Source: Clytia hemisphaerica (lineage: Eukaryota > Cnidaria > Hydrozoa > Leptothecata > Clytiidae). Taken from it: a DNA stretch of 64,000 nucleotides. Position 1 is the stretch's first letter, and each line of letters begins with the position of its first letter. Shown here piece after piece: positions 34,835-47,250 of this stretch. The notes below the pieces were generated by a model. The model saw nothing but the letters and a program-made list of their open reading frames with translations, did not search any database and was not told where the DNA came from. The translations under genes and the position numbers were made by a program. The DNA is taken from contig CACVBU010000064.1 in assembly GCA_902728285.1 (NCBI GenBank), positions 248,001 to 312,000 of the forward strand, written 5' to 3'.

Positions 34835-35857
34835 ACCTCTGAGGACCAAGTAAAAAATTGTATCGCGCATGTGTCAATCTAATCACTGTAGAAAGAACCA
34901 AAGATGAAGAACAAAGATTACCATATTAATATCTAGCAGACTGTATCAGTATGCAGTTTACTATTGACGAATTCCCCAGAAACCTCCAAGTGTAATTGAA
35001 ATGAGCTTCTTTCAATAAAAGAAATCTTCTACATGATTCCCAAATGTATAACAGTAATTACTAAAGTATTAATTATGGTAATGTTACTTCAATGGAATCG
35101 AAATAAGAGACAAATCTTATGTTATTATTATTATCTATCATTGGCTCTTTATAAAACTCTCTGTAAAGCCCGAATCACTAGATCCGCGGCCTTTATCGAA
35201 AGTGAAGTAAGTTTTGGTAGGATTCCTACCGAAAGCATCCACCGAAGGGGGACTTCAAAATATCTGTTCTGAAAGCACATTCCAGCTGGATATGGCGGTC
35301 TGTGGGTCTGTTCTTAGTGAACTAAAGAAAAAAGTCTGCTGGGAAAATATGATCTGTTCTGTCGGTGTTTTTTTACACTTTTGGCAAAAACGTGACATTA
35401 AATCTTCTAAAAAACGGTTTTTCTTGAATAAAATGAATTTGAACGAGCATTTTGGGATGAAATCTTCCAAAAAGGTGTAACACACGAGCTTAGAACCTTT
35501 CGTTTTGGTCCCAGGAGCGAAGAAGGATCCAATATTCCAAAATATTAGATTTTAAGAATTTTGGAATTATGAGAGTTAAGTGGCTCTTGGATTGATTCTG
35601 ATGGTCTGAACTTGTTACATGATCTCTATATTTTATGAAACAATGATGAAGAGCACTTTTGGATCCGAAATTCCATCCGAAAAACATCTCTGAACTTGAA
35701 CAATTATAAAAGATGCATTTCATCGTTAAAATGGACTGATCACAATCTAAAATTAATCAAAAGTCACTTCACTTAACTTTAACATTTTTAGATACCAAAA
35801 AGTGCGGTTTCGCGAGCGTTTTGAGATTAAAAATTTCATTTTAAAGTGGTGAACCTA
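34835..35857. other. Spacer, no gene seen
   Basis: AT-rich; has a short gaaagcatccaccg-type patch and scattered words also found in 38760-39300 (ctgttct, gctggaaa) that suggest old repeat debris. No domain-bearing frame. Confidence 0.35.
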
Positions 35858-37238
35858 CCCCAATTATGGCTGGCCGCATGTAGCAAAATTCAATACTTTT
35901 ATTTTTATTCAATATCCATATTTATATTCAATTTTCTATATTTATATTCAATTTTCTATATTCATGTTCAATTATTTCATATTTTCATTCAATAATTATT
36001 GTCAATAAAAAAGTATTTGCCAATAAAAAAAATATTTGCCAATAAAAAAAATATTGCCAATAAAAAAAGTATTGCCAATAAAAAAATGTTGCCAATAAAA
36101 AAGTATTGCCAATAAAAAAAGTATTGCCAATGAAAAAAATATTGCCAATAAAAAAGTATTGGCAGTAAAAAATTATTGCCAATAAATTTTCTCATTCAAT
36201 AAGTTTTCAGTAAAGGTTGAATGAAGGTCTCCACAATAGATATATCACGTGATCACTTAAGGAATTCGTGATTGTTTACTTGGAACCTCAGCCATACAAC
36301 AATGATTACCGAGTTTATGTATTTGCACTTTCGAGGACGGTAGAGTGACTGAAGCGATTTGAATAACCCGCAATTCCGCCCCGCAAAATCGAGGACGGTA
36401 AAAGTGCTGATTTACCGTCGTCCTCAGCTGGTCAGGATCTACTCAAATTAGAACCTTACCGTCTCCGTCGCTGAAAAACACACATATAAACTCGGTATTG
36501 AAAAGCACACAGCGCGCTAGATAAAGCGTAATAAAATGCGATCTTGTTTTACCCTCTTGGCAGGCTATAAGATATAAAAGAACTACCTGTTTTTTGCACT
36601 GTACTGGTGCTGGCTGTCTGAACAGCATTACCTACTGCACTGGGGGAGACAGATACTTACCCCTGGAGGGTCAAGAAAAGTACCCAATCTAAACTGTTAA
36701 ATTGCATTACAGAAGGTTATCAAGCAAGTTTACCAACAGCCCAACAGCCAACCAGCCAACCTCCTTCAGTCCTTTTCTCAAGTTTTGCTTTGCAAGAAAC
36801 TCACATGTTTATTTTTCGTGCGAAAGAATCACGAATTATATCACGTGACCGGTGTAAAAAATGTTGAAATGTTGTCACGTGATTTTTTTGAAGAGACAAA
36901 ATACATTCAACGTTTGCTAAAAACTTATTGAATGAGAAAAAAATTATTGGCAATAATTTTTTTATTGGCAATATTTTTTTTATTGGCAATATTTTTTTAT
37001 TGACAATATTTTTTTTATTGGCAATATCTTTTTTATTGGCAATAATTTTTTTTATTGGCAATATTTTTTTATTTGCAATATTTTTTTTATTGGCAATAAT
37101 TATTGAATGGAAATATGAAATAATTGAACATGAATATAGAAAATTGAATATAAATATAGAAAATTGAATATAAATATGGATATTGAATAAAAATAAAAAA
37201 GTATTGAATTTTGCTACATGCGGCCAGCCATATTGGGG
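35858..37238. mobile_element. 1.38-kb element whose long inverted arms contain a minisatellite
   Basis: Arms 35858-36207 and 36919-37238 begin CCCAAT(T)ATGGCTGGCCGC and its inverse. Both contain attcaattttctatatttat repeats. About ten units of an about 17-base word (TTGCCAATAAAAAAATA) follow in the left arm, in inverse form in the right. The middle holds a second inverted pair with tcacgtgat and no clear gene. Confidence 0.75.
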
Positions 37239-37850
37239 CTCTATCTGAGCTTATTTTAGGTCATTAACGTAACAACATATCATGCATAACGTAAAAAATC
37301 AGTTTAGAGCCTTGTAGGATATTTCATTCCAGACTAAGACGCTCATTTCGGATAAGGCAAAGTATATTACTTTCAATGAAGGATTTGAGAATCCTTAGAT
37401 GCTCTATTCTATTGGAAAATCTTATTTTCGTGTTCTTAAGAGACTAAACCTTCCAAATAGTTAAATTTGAACTACTTAATATCAAATAAACATACTACAG
37501 TCTTCAGTTTAAAAAGGCTTGAACTCAAAGAAAAATTAGGAATAAGTGATCCCCAACTGCTCCCAGCTGGAAGATTTTTTTAGGAATAGAAAATACATAA
37601 ATGCTCCATCCTGCCAGATTTCAGTTCTAAAGCCCCATTAGATCAAAAGTTATTGCTCATGGAATCCATAATCCATTTTCATTATGGAATCGTTTAATCC
37701 TACGTGCTCCTAACTTTAAGAGGCTATAAGTACTGGTTTAGTTTCTCTAGAACGCTCGGGAAAAATGGAATAGAATCTTCAATCCTTTGCCGATCCCCTG
37801 ATATCATATTAAGAAAGGGTGCATTTTGTATTTATTTTAAAACCTTTAAA

Positions 37851-38767
37851 CTCAGGCAAGTTACGGCCTGTGCAAAAAATTCGATAAGCCGTGACGGCCA
37901 GTTGTTCCACCCCTTTTTATGGGAAGATTTTTCGTTATTTTAACTCTTCATATTAATACCTTTCCAAAAAGTCCTGGGCCAAAAATTCTGTTTCAGACAT
38001 TTTCGGAAATTTAAAGCAAAACACTTTTTGCTGACGTCAGCAAAAATTTGAAATACTAATATCTCCTGGATTATTTATTGAAATGAGCCCAAATTTTGAA
38101 CGAAGGTAGGGTTAATAAATGTCCTTCATTTCCAAAAAAAAATTTCAAAAAACTGATGACGTCAGCACTAATCAGCAATTTTCGTTTTTTCTGACAAAAT
38201 GCTGACGTCATCAATTTTTTGAAAATTTTTTTTTGGAAATAAAAGATATTTATAAACTCCACCTTCGTACCAAATTTCAGTTCATTTGGATAAATATTCT
38301 AGGAGTTATTAGCAATTTCAATTTTTGCTGACGTCAGCAAAAAGTGTTTTTCCGTAATTTTCCCAAAATGGCTGAAACAGAATTTTCCTATAAATTGATG
38401 ACGTCAGCATTTTTTGAGGAAAAAAGAAAATTGCTGATTTTTGCTGACGTCATCAATTTTTTGAGATATATTTTTTTGAAACGAGAGATATTTTTAAACG
38501 CCCTACCTTCGTACCAAATTTGAGCTCATTTGGATAAATATTCAATAGTTATTAGCAGTTTCAATTTTTGCTGACGTCAGCAAAAACTGTTTTTCCCTAA
38601 TTTTACCAAAATGGCTGAAACACAATTTTTGGCCCAGGACTTTTTGAAAAGGCATTAATATGACGAGTGAGAAAAACCAAAAAAATTTCCCGAAAAGGGG
38701 GTGGAGCAACTGGCCGTCACGCATTATTTGATTCGTTAATTTTTGCACAGGCCGTAACTTGCCTGAG
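37851..38767. mobile_element. 917-bp inverted-repeat element with seven TGACGTCA sites
   Basis: Opens CTCAGGCAAGTTACGGCCTG and closes with its inverse; arms pair for more than 100 bases. TGACGTCA occurs at 38032, 38157, 38203, 38329, 38399, 38445 and 38572, mostly within gctgacgtcagc contexts. No ORF with a domain. Confidence 0.72.
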
Positions 38768-39903
38768 AAAAAACTTCACGTTTTTGCCAAAAGTGTAAAA
38801 AACACCGACTTAAACTACTGAAAATTGGGACCAGGCTGGAAAAATATAATCTGTTCTTATCTTATGAAAAAATAGTTTGATATCCAAAAATTAAGGCGTC
38901 TAAGAATTTCCTATCTGTTCTGAGGGATTTTCAAATAAGTCTTTGAGATCTGTTCTTTTCCTTCTGAATGTGGTTGCCTGCTGGAGTGGCAGAAAACGTT
39001 TTTCATTAGTATAATTTAAGACCCCCCCTTACGGCTTGAAGCCGTTAAAGAAGGATTCTCGAATGTCGAAGGCCCCTTAATATGTATGTCCTGGAAATTG
39101 TTGATCTGTTCGCACAAATATTTAAACTGCTAGCTGGAAATTAAGTTTCTGTTCTTAAAGTCCTTCAATGTCGAGCTGGAATTTAGCGATCTGTTCTTAT
39201 AAGATTTTGTCAGTTCTGGTAGATAAGAACAGTTAACTTGCATAAACTCAGTCACCTGGTAATTTCGTACATGTTCATTCCGAAAGTTTTTTTACCTCCT
39301 AGCTTGAAAATATAATAACTGTTCTGAAGTAAAAATTCGGAGAAATCTATCCAGTTGGCAATAAGAATAGATTTTCGCAAATTTTATTTAGGTCGGTGGC
39401 TGCTTCTGTCCTCCTACCACCAAAGAAATCACGTGACAACAAGCAATTTCACTGGTTTGAGAGATGCAATTTGCAAAATAGCGTTTGCCGCCTACTTTTT
39501 TTTATCTCGCGCTCCGAGAACAATTAAAATGCTAGATCCAATCCATCGGCACGAAATTTAAAAAGTCAAATTTTTTTCGGGCTTTACAGATCTGTGGTTT
39601 AGGGGGGATGATGTGTTGGGTGTTTCAAACCCCCGAAAAAATGTTTCAAATATTTGCGCGGGGAAAGTAATAATGGTGGCTGCTAACTATGTACTGCGAA
39701 CAGAGATCTTAGAAAAGTGCAGTGCAAGTGGTCTGGTGGTGGGCATACAAACATGAAACTGCACACTGAGACGGTGGACGCAAGGAGTTATGACAACTGA
39801 ATAAGCAACTCATAAAAAGGGATGTAAGTGATCATTCTCTCTCAGTTGTTTCAAACAACACACAGTGAATTCACTTTATTTCCTAGAGCTCTAGGTACTA
39901 GAG
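38768..39903. other. Spacer, repeat debris
   Basis: Several gctggaa ... ctgttct words at 38840-39310 recur at about 60-90 base spacing, suggesting a degenerate tandem array. No gene is seen. Confidence 0.35.
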
Positions 39904-42900
39904 ACCAGACCCGATCAGTCGAACAAATCGAACCGATTTTTTAATCGAACTAATCGAACCTGATCGAACCTAATCGAACGATTAGAGTTCGATTAATCGA
40001 ACTAATCGAACTTTCAGATTTTCCTTAAAATTGTGAGTGTTCGATTAAGTTCGATTAAGTTCGATTAAGTTCGAGTTTGTTCGATTAGTTCGATCAAGAT
40101 ATAGTTCGATTAGTTCGATTATATTTAATGGTTCGATTAGTTCGATTAGATTTAATTGTTCGATAGTGGTTTCTTTGTTTTCGAGCGTGTTCCTACGTTT
40201 AATTTTTCTTCCAAATCCAATCCGATGTTTGATTGAAAAGCACGTGGGTGGGATCGCTAACTTATCGGACTTAATAGAACTAATGACTTGTCAAGTTATC
40301 GAACTACTCTTGGGTATCTAATAGACGGGAGGGTTGAAAAAGCGGGGTGGGTGGAAAAAATTTCAAAACTTAATAAGCGGGGGAGGGGTTGGAATAAGAA
40401 TGTCCTGGGTGGAAAATTTTCGAAAAAATAATTAGCGGGGGTACCGTAGGACGGGGTGAATCGGATAGAATTGGAAGGTTTTGAAATTGCCTCTTCCCGA
40501 CGAGACCTACCACCTATATACCGCAGAACTTGACGAGTGGGGTCTAATTCGCGAGTTTTAAAATTTTGATTAGTGTGCGCTATGAAAAGTGTTGGTTGAA
40601 TGCACGATAGAAAGTGCAATGTAAGAAAATGAAACGTCTCTGAAAGGTCTGACTACATTAGCTAAATCCAAGTTTGTTTTTTATCTAACACTTGCGTTTC
40701 GTTCCAGAGAAAATGAAAAGGGAGAAGTAAATAAATGATTAAAAAAGAAGAGCATTAGAGAAACTGGACAACTTACGAAAATATCAAATTTTCATCGAAG
40801 CATCGACCGATAGAGTCAACAAACACATGGTCGTTAGTTATATGGTCGTTATATTCCGCGGTTACAGAAATATATCATACCCAGCAGGTGCGTATTTCTT
40901 TTAATCCCAGAAGAGTCTAGCATACCCACAGCTCTGTTTCACATTCACAGGCTAGGTTAGGTTAATAGAAAATTCGCCCGAAAAAAAACAGTGTACATAT
41001 CCCGTTGTTTTACGGACGTTATAAAAGAACATTGTTTTGACGTTTAGCGTCCATAGAATACCCCTGTCTCAAGTATCCACTGGACTTCTACTAATGCCCC
41101 ATGAAAAGCTAACTTTTTCCAGTTTCGCAGCGATACTGGGTGTATTATAGCTGAGCCGATAAAAAGAGTAGAGAAATTAACCTGATCATCGTATATTTTT
41201 GTTTTCCCGTTATTTCAGGTGGTACTGAACAATCTTAGATACTTGAGAGAGGGAGAAGATTATCAATAACGCTCTGGTTAACTCTAAGATTTGTCGACAA
41301 AATGATAAGAGAAAGCGTATGATACACCCCTGTATCAGTGACCCGGTCACAGATCCTGTCCGATGGAAACCGGTGAAAAAATTACAAAGAATGACCTAAC
41401 TCTAACACGTTCACAGTCAAGCCATTTTCAGAAATTTGACTTCATTGAATTTCATCGAAAGTTTGACTTTCAGAGGCTCCGGTGGCCTTGGTTCTGCTTT
41501 AAGTGTGTACAAATTGCCTACCGATCGACGCAGAATTTAAGGAAGATTCCAAAAATACAAAAACGAAGCAAGCTAAAGTATATGTATCAAAGGTTATGGC
41601 CCTTGGAGAACTGTCGGTATTTTGACACCTCTACTGCAACAAGGTCAACCCGGTCAAAATCGAAAAAATATTATTAATGAATTCTAGGAATAATGCTTAA
41701 AAGTGAATTTTTCCGTACTCCAGCGAGTATTAAGAGATTACAAATACAGACTCGGTGTGTGTGACGTTTTACTTGTTTCATAACTTCTCCGATGGTCGAT
41801 TTCAAATTTTCACTGAGTTACTGAGACAGGGGTATTACGGTGGCACTTAAAGAATTCAGAACCAGCGTGGAATCGCCATGAACACAAATACAGGAGACAG
41901 TATTAATTCTATATGGTATTCAATGCTCAGATGCATAGTATACTCGTAGTTGGCAGCAAACTTTTTAAGATCTTATTTGGAAAATATGTACTTTTTGTTC
42001 TTTTCTTAGCGAAAGAAAATACTTTATAACATTGTCTCTCTCAGTGCCCGGTGAGAACTTTTATACCCTATGGGAAAATGAAGGATAAAAAAATGGTAAG
42101 GAATATAGAAAATAAAAATTTATCGGGTTCTTAAATGTCTGGGGCATATTTTCTCACCGGGCCGATTATTTATTGCCAATTGTTCCACTAGGAAGGGGAT
42201 CCACCGTGTCATACTTTTTTGCCCCTTTTTCCAATTTCCGCTTGCAGAAATATTTGCACCCCTGTCTCAGAGTCAGAGATGATTTAAGCCAGGGGATGCG
42301 AGACCTCCGAGAGAATGAACAGCATATGAACGAACGGGAAATTATGTCTTGCTTCATACTGTACCATGTCTAATTATCAAGCCTTTAGAAATAATCCCTT
42401 TCGTCAAAGACATTTTCTAGAAAGGACGAGAGATCGAGGCGTCCATTTCTTTAATAAACGTTTTTATCCTGTTGTAAAGTGTTTGTAGCCTTACCCTTCC
42501 CACTATCTTCTTCTGGAAAATAATACATAACATATAAACTCCTAAATTATCACTATACAAAATATACAAAGACATTGTATTCACGTGAACAACAATGAAC
42601 AATGAGTGACTATTAACATTTGAACATTTATTCCTAGCTACTCTGAACACTAACAAGCCTCTTGGGATAGTCAGGCAGCAATTAAAAATGACATAATGAC
42701 GGCATTTGATATTTTTTAATTATTCAATAATTTCTCGGTTCCGTATCACTTAACAACGCCTTCAACTTGGGGCGCAAATGGGCGATTCGCGTTTTAACGC
42801 GAACAATTTTCCGCCCTAACTTTAGAATGAAAATACGAAGAATAGACATTGTTTTTCGTTTAGTGAACCAAAGATTGTGTACAACTGGCTTTCGTAGAAC

Positions 42901-43605
42901 ACAATGCCAAAGGAATCTCCAATCACGGTCACTTCATTATTTCTTATTCGGCATCTCAAAAAAGGGTCCGAAAATCAGAAGGTTTTCTTCTTCAATTTCC
43001 GAAGAACATGTTCCAAATCTTCGAAGCCATATTTTTCAGATAGCTTGATCGATCAGTGAACGGCATCTGAAAACAGAATGGAAAAAGACATCGTCAGTGA
43101 AGTATGAGAGGCGATTAAACAAATTATCCGATTCACCCCGGGTATCCGATTCACCCCGTCCTACGGTACGAGAGTAGTCGCTGATTTAACCTATCGCACT
43201 AATCGGACCTAATCGAACCAATCACTTGTCAAGTTGTCGAACCAATCGAACTTAGTAGAACTAATCGAACTAATGAATTGTCAAGTTATCGAACTAATCG
43301 AACTAGTCACTAGTTTAACTTATCACACTAATCAAACCTAATCGAACTAACTGGTCAAGTTGCCGAACTGATCGAACTAATCCGTAGTAAACCAATCGAA
43401 CTAATCGAAATTAATAGAACTAATCGAACTAATCACCTGACGACTCATCGAACTAATCGAACTCGAGTTTTATCAAAAATTGTGAGTGTTCGATTAGGTT
43501 CGATTAAGTTCGATAATCGAACTCTAATCGTTCGATTAGGTTCGATCAGGTTCGATTAGTTCGATTAAAAAATCGGTTCGATTAGTTCGACTGATCGGGT
43601 CTGGT
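39904..43605. mobile_element. 3.7-kb element with arms made of TTCGATTAG repeats
   Basis: The ends are ACCAGACCCGATCAGTCGAA and its inverse. Both arms (39904-40165 and 43175-43605) are arrays of TTCGATTAG/CTAATCGAA words. AGAG at 39900-39903 and 43606-43609 may be the target duplication. A second, perfect 27-bp inverted pair lies inside at 40441-40467 and 43143-43169. Between them are MITE A-like termini (41060, 41325, 41825, 42257) but no recognised protein. Confidence 0.65.
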
Positions 43606-44376
43606 AGAGACAGGACACCTACCCGTCCTGTATTTTTATAACATATAATCTGATGTATATAGGACCGGTATGACCTGTGAGGCAGATTTCTGCCTCAAAG
43701 AATTTACAGTGGGAAATTCGAATTTAGCGCTCAATTACTAAAATAAAAACCAAATTTTGGAACTTGCGCTTTCTCTAAAAGAAAGCGTGACCAGTAACTT
43801 AGGTGCCGTGGCTAGTGGATTGCTAAAAGCGTAGTCGTCTAAGAAAAAACATTCTTTTTAGAATCTTCCTTACAATCTAGTTTTTCTATTTATAAAAAGT
43901 AGATTGCTGACACGTGTGTGGAAAGGAATTTCGGCATGACTGATCCTTTTGTTTCGATAATAACATCAAAGCTACAATCCAGAAGATTTTTCAAATTTTA
44001 ATTTTTTTTTCAAAACCTATCCTATCTTGTAGAGCTTTGAAAAGAAAAGAAAATGAGAGGTCAAAGGCCTCCAGAGGATGTGGTTGTAAAGATATTCAAA
44101 TTTCAGTGTCAAAAATTTGACTAAAAATGTCAAAAAAAAGGTTAGGAAAATAGCTTGGAAAAATTCAAAAAATGTGTCAAAAAAGAAAAAAAGAAATTTT
44201 CCAGTCATGCTTCTTCAATTTTGCATATCTCTTTTTCTAGTGTAGCTAGCTAGAGACCTGAAATTTGGAGGGAGAATTCTTTGATGGTGTTAGAATATTA
44301 TTATATAAAAATATTTGTAAAATATTTAGTATATTTATCAAAATAATGAAAGATATATCCGGTTAGTGTAAAACGC

Positions 44377-44417
44377 AGGTCACAGGTCGCAGGTCACAGG
44401 TTGCAGGTCACAGGTCA
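44377..44417 (+). repeat. Six AGGTCA-like half-sites spaced by one base (DR1 array)
   Basis: AGGTCA, AGGTCG, AGGTCA, AGGTTG, AGGTCA and AGGTCA start at 44377, 44384, 44391, 44398, 44405 and 44412, each separated by C. This is a perfect seven-base period. Confidence 0.85.
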
Positions 44418-44554
44418 ACAAAGTGCAGACCGGAAAAAAAAATAAGATCATAACATATACATAACATAACATCAATACGTAGCGCATTAAATTACAAAAA
44501 AGTAATACATGCTATTTAGATTTTATAAAATGACAATTGAATAGAATAACAACC

Positions 44555-45175
44555 TATTTTGACATAGTGACACTTACTTACAAAAATAATGACAAAATCA
44601 TAAAATATGATGCAAAAGCACGAAAAATATTTATTATACAAAATGTGATGTGGATGGTGGGAATGGATATAAAATGGCACCAAACAGAAGCTTGCAAGGA
44701 CCCTAAGAGAGTGGTTTTAGAAGGATGGAACTAATTAATTATTCAGTTATTATTTTAATGTCTTAATGACAATTTTTGACAAAAATATTAATAGAATCAT
44801 AAAATATGATGCAAGAACAGACAAAAAAACGAAAAATATTTATAATACAGAATGTGATGTAGATAGTGTGAATGGATATAAAACGGCACCAATCAGAAGC
44901 TTGTGAGGTCCTTAAGAGAGTGGTTTTAGAAGGATGAAACTAATTAATTATTCAATTGTCAATTTAATGACTTAATGACAATTTTTGACAAAAATATTGA
45001 CAGAATTACAAAATATCATGTCTTACAAGAGAAAAACACCAAAAATATTCAGCATGCCGAATGTGATGATAACAATATGGCTGGATATAAAATTACACCA
45101 ATCAGAAGCTCGTGAGTTCTCTGAGAAGGTAGTTTTAGAGCGATTTGTTTTATTGTATGTAACCATCATATAACA
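44555..45175 (+). repeat. Three tandem copies of a roughly 210-bp unit
   Basis: The marker gtgatg...ggatataaaa occurs at 44644, 44854 and 45063. Other shared words are gacaaaaata, caccaa(t)cagaagct and agtggttttaga. The third unit is the most diverged. Confidence 0.7.
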
Positions 45176-45416
45176 TTACAAACATTACAATATGTAATAT
45201 ACCTGTTATACGTATAATATGGTTTCAAATATTTTCTGGTCTGGGTTATACACGGCGCAAACCGCGAAAGATCGATAAAAGCACATGGTTAAATTTTGAT
45301 GTTTGAAATGGTTTTATATGGATGAAATTGCTTGAGAATTATGTTTTTGATAATTCTTTGTGTTTTCCAAACATTTTCCTCTGCAATGACATTGATTAGA
45401 GTTAACCTGTCATCAC

Positions 45417-45450
45417 TGACCTGTGACCTGCGACCTGTGACCTGTGACCT
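45417..45450 (-). repeat. Mirrored DR1 array, five half-sites
   Basis: TGACCT/CGACCT words start at 45417, 45424, 45431, 45438 and 45445, the inverse of the array at 44377-44417. Confidence 0.85.
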
Positions 45451-46207
45451 GCGTTTTACACTAACCGAGATATATCTTTCTTTGAAAAAAGAAGACATTG
45501 CATTGTTTTATTTTTGTTTTTGAAGAAAATTAGCTTGCAAAAGGTTGAAATGAGTCAAAAAAGGTGGTAGGACCCATTTTCAAGGGGCCTCTGGAAATGG
45601 AGGAACAAAAACTTATGAATAAAGAACAAGTTTTTCTGAAAGGAGAAACCCCAAATGAAAAGAAAATCCATTTCAGCAGAAATAAAAACTTTTTTTTGGG
45701 ACATTCCCATGCAAAAGAAGCAAAAAAGTGAAAAAAACTACATGAAAATGAAAGAATTAGAATTAGCGATGGTGATTTTTGAATTCCTCACCCTTTTTCT
45801 GATAAACATACAAAGTTTCAGCCTTCAAATACGTTTTCCTCCGTTTCCAGACACATTTGTTCATCGATAGTTGGAAATTTTTTTTCTCCCGTCGGCAAAC
45901 AATTTTCAAAATTTTGCAAAACGTTCGGCATTTTACCAATTTGCCGTCTAGCCTGTGTCCACAGTGTTATATACCGCTGGAAAGCAGATCAAGGGCTTTC
46001 ATTTAGTAAAAAATGGAACGCTTTAGCAAACATAGAAAAAAAGTTCGAAGGGTTCAAAGTTCACGGAAAAATGAAACATTTGGTTTAACGTCAACGAAAG
46101 TTGCATGACTTCTGGAGTCGCTATCAAAGCGGGAATTAATTTTCTTCTCGGTTCTTTCTTTCCTTTTTCTTTCTTATCAGTTCAGGCTTTCTCTCACTAC
46201 TTTCAAA

Positions 46208-46358
46208 GCGTGGTTAGCTCAAGCGGTTAAATCGTCTGTCTGAGTTCAATTCCAAAATTAAAAAAAGAAAATTGAAGAATTGAAAAATTGGACACCCATC
46301 GGAATCGAACTCGGAGCATATGAGACAGACGATCTAACCGCTAGAGCTAACCACGCTT
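46208..46358. repeat. tRNA-like (SINE-type) sequence pair in a hairpin
   Basis: On the minus strand, 46358-46291 has an A-box-like TTAGCTCTAGCGGTTAGA and a B-box-like GAGTTCGATTCC at normal tRNA spacing. On the plus strand 46208-46253 repeats it with about ten bases missing. The stems of a full cloverleaf do not pair, so it is tRNA-derived rather than a tRNA gene. Confidence 0.5.
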
Positions 46359-46560
46359 TGAGAGTGGGGAGGGAAAACGTGAACTTATAAGAAATAAAAA
46401 GGAAAGAAAGAAACGAGAAGAAAATTAATTACCGTTTTGATGTTATTATCGAAACAAAAGGATCAGTCATGCCGAAATTCCTTTCCTCCACACGTAGAAA
46501 AACTAGATTGTAAGGAAGATTCTAAAAAAAAATAGCTGTTTTCTTAGACGACTACGTTTA

Positions 46561-47222
46561 AAGTTTCAAAAATAAAGAAAAAATTCAAAATGTCCATGAC
46601 CAACTTTTTTATATGTTTCCTAGTCAAGTTGAGGTTGCTGATTCCAAATTTGAATGTTACCAAGCTTGTAAACCCGCAGTTTTTGCGTAATTTGCGATTT
46701 TTGGGTTTTCAGGCAAAATTCTAAGCCCTAAAAATTCATTTTTGGGGGGTCTTCAAAATCAAAAAAGACCTATATACCACATGATAGAGCTCTTCAAACG
46801 AGCAAAAAAATATTTTACATCAAATTCTCAACTTCTCTTGATCAAAAGTTATAGACGTTTTTGTGGTCAAAAAATGATAGAAAACACAAAACGCATAATA
46901 TGCATAATTTATGCAAAATTATAACACTTTTTGACAACAAAAACGCCCATAACTTTTGATCAAGAAAAGTTGAGCCTTTGATGTAATACATTTTTTTGCT
47001 CAGTTGGAAGAGCTCTAGGTCTTTTTTGATTTTGAAGACCCCCCAAAAATCACGAATTTTTAGGGCTTACAATTTTGCCTGAAAACGCAGAAAATTGCAA
47101 ATTACTCAAAAAATGCGGGTTTTCAAGCTTGGTAACATTTAAATTCCAAATCAGCACCCTCAAATTGAGTTGGAAACATATCAAAAAGTTGGTCACAAAC
47201 ATTTTGAAAAAAAGTGAAACGT
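46561..47222. mobile_element. 660-bp foldback element
   Basis: The two halves are inverted copies over about 330 bases (aagtttcaaaa...; tggggggtcttcaaaatc; catcaaa...cttgatcaaaagttat) with the turn near 46890-46920. It lies within the right arm of the preceding element. Confidence 0.7.
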
Positions 47223-47250
47223 TTTTGGGTCACTGGCCACGACCTAATTT

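Larger units (their letters stand above)
43829..46556. mobile_element. Inverted-repeat element with AGGTCA arrays and a 210-bp tandem repeat
   Basis: Outer arms 43829-43970 and 46435-46556 pair (cgtagtcgtctaag; ttttgtttcgataataacat). An inner pair, 44349-44418 and 45405-45480, carries direct repeats of AGGTCA. Between the inner arms are three 210-base tandem units. Outermost short arms may extend to 43798 and 47247, with a foldback inserted at 46561-47222. Confidence 0.6.

Noticed and set aside
35985..37167. Hydrophobic Phe/Ile/Leu/Trp-rich open frames on both strands
   Set aside because: They are translations of the TTGCCAATAAAAAAATA minisatellite arms, not proteins.
40296..40619. Minus-strand frame of 107 codons
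   Set aside because: Built from G-rich repeat sequence also found inverted at 55075-55150; no domain.
46291..46358. Functional tRNA gene on the minus strand
   Set aside because: Boxes A and B are present, but acceptor, anticodon and T stems do not pair. Treated as tRNA-derived repeat.
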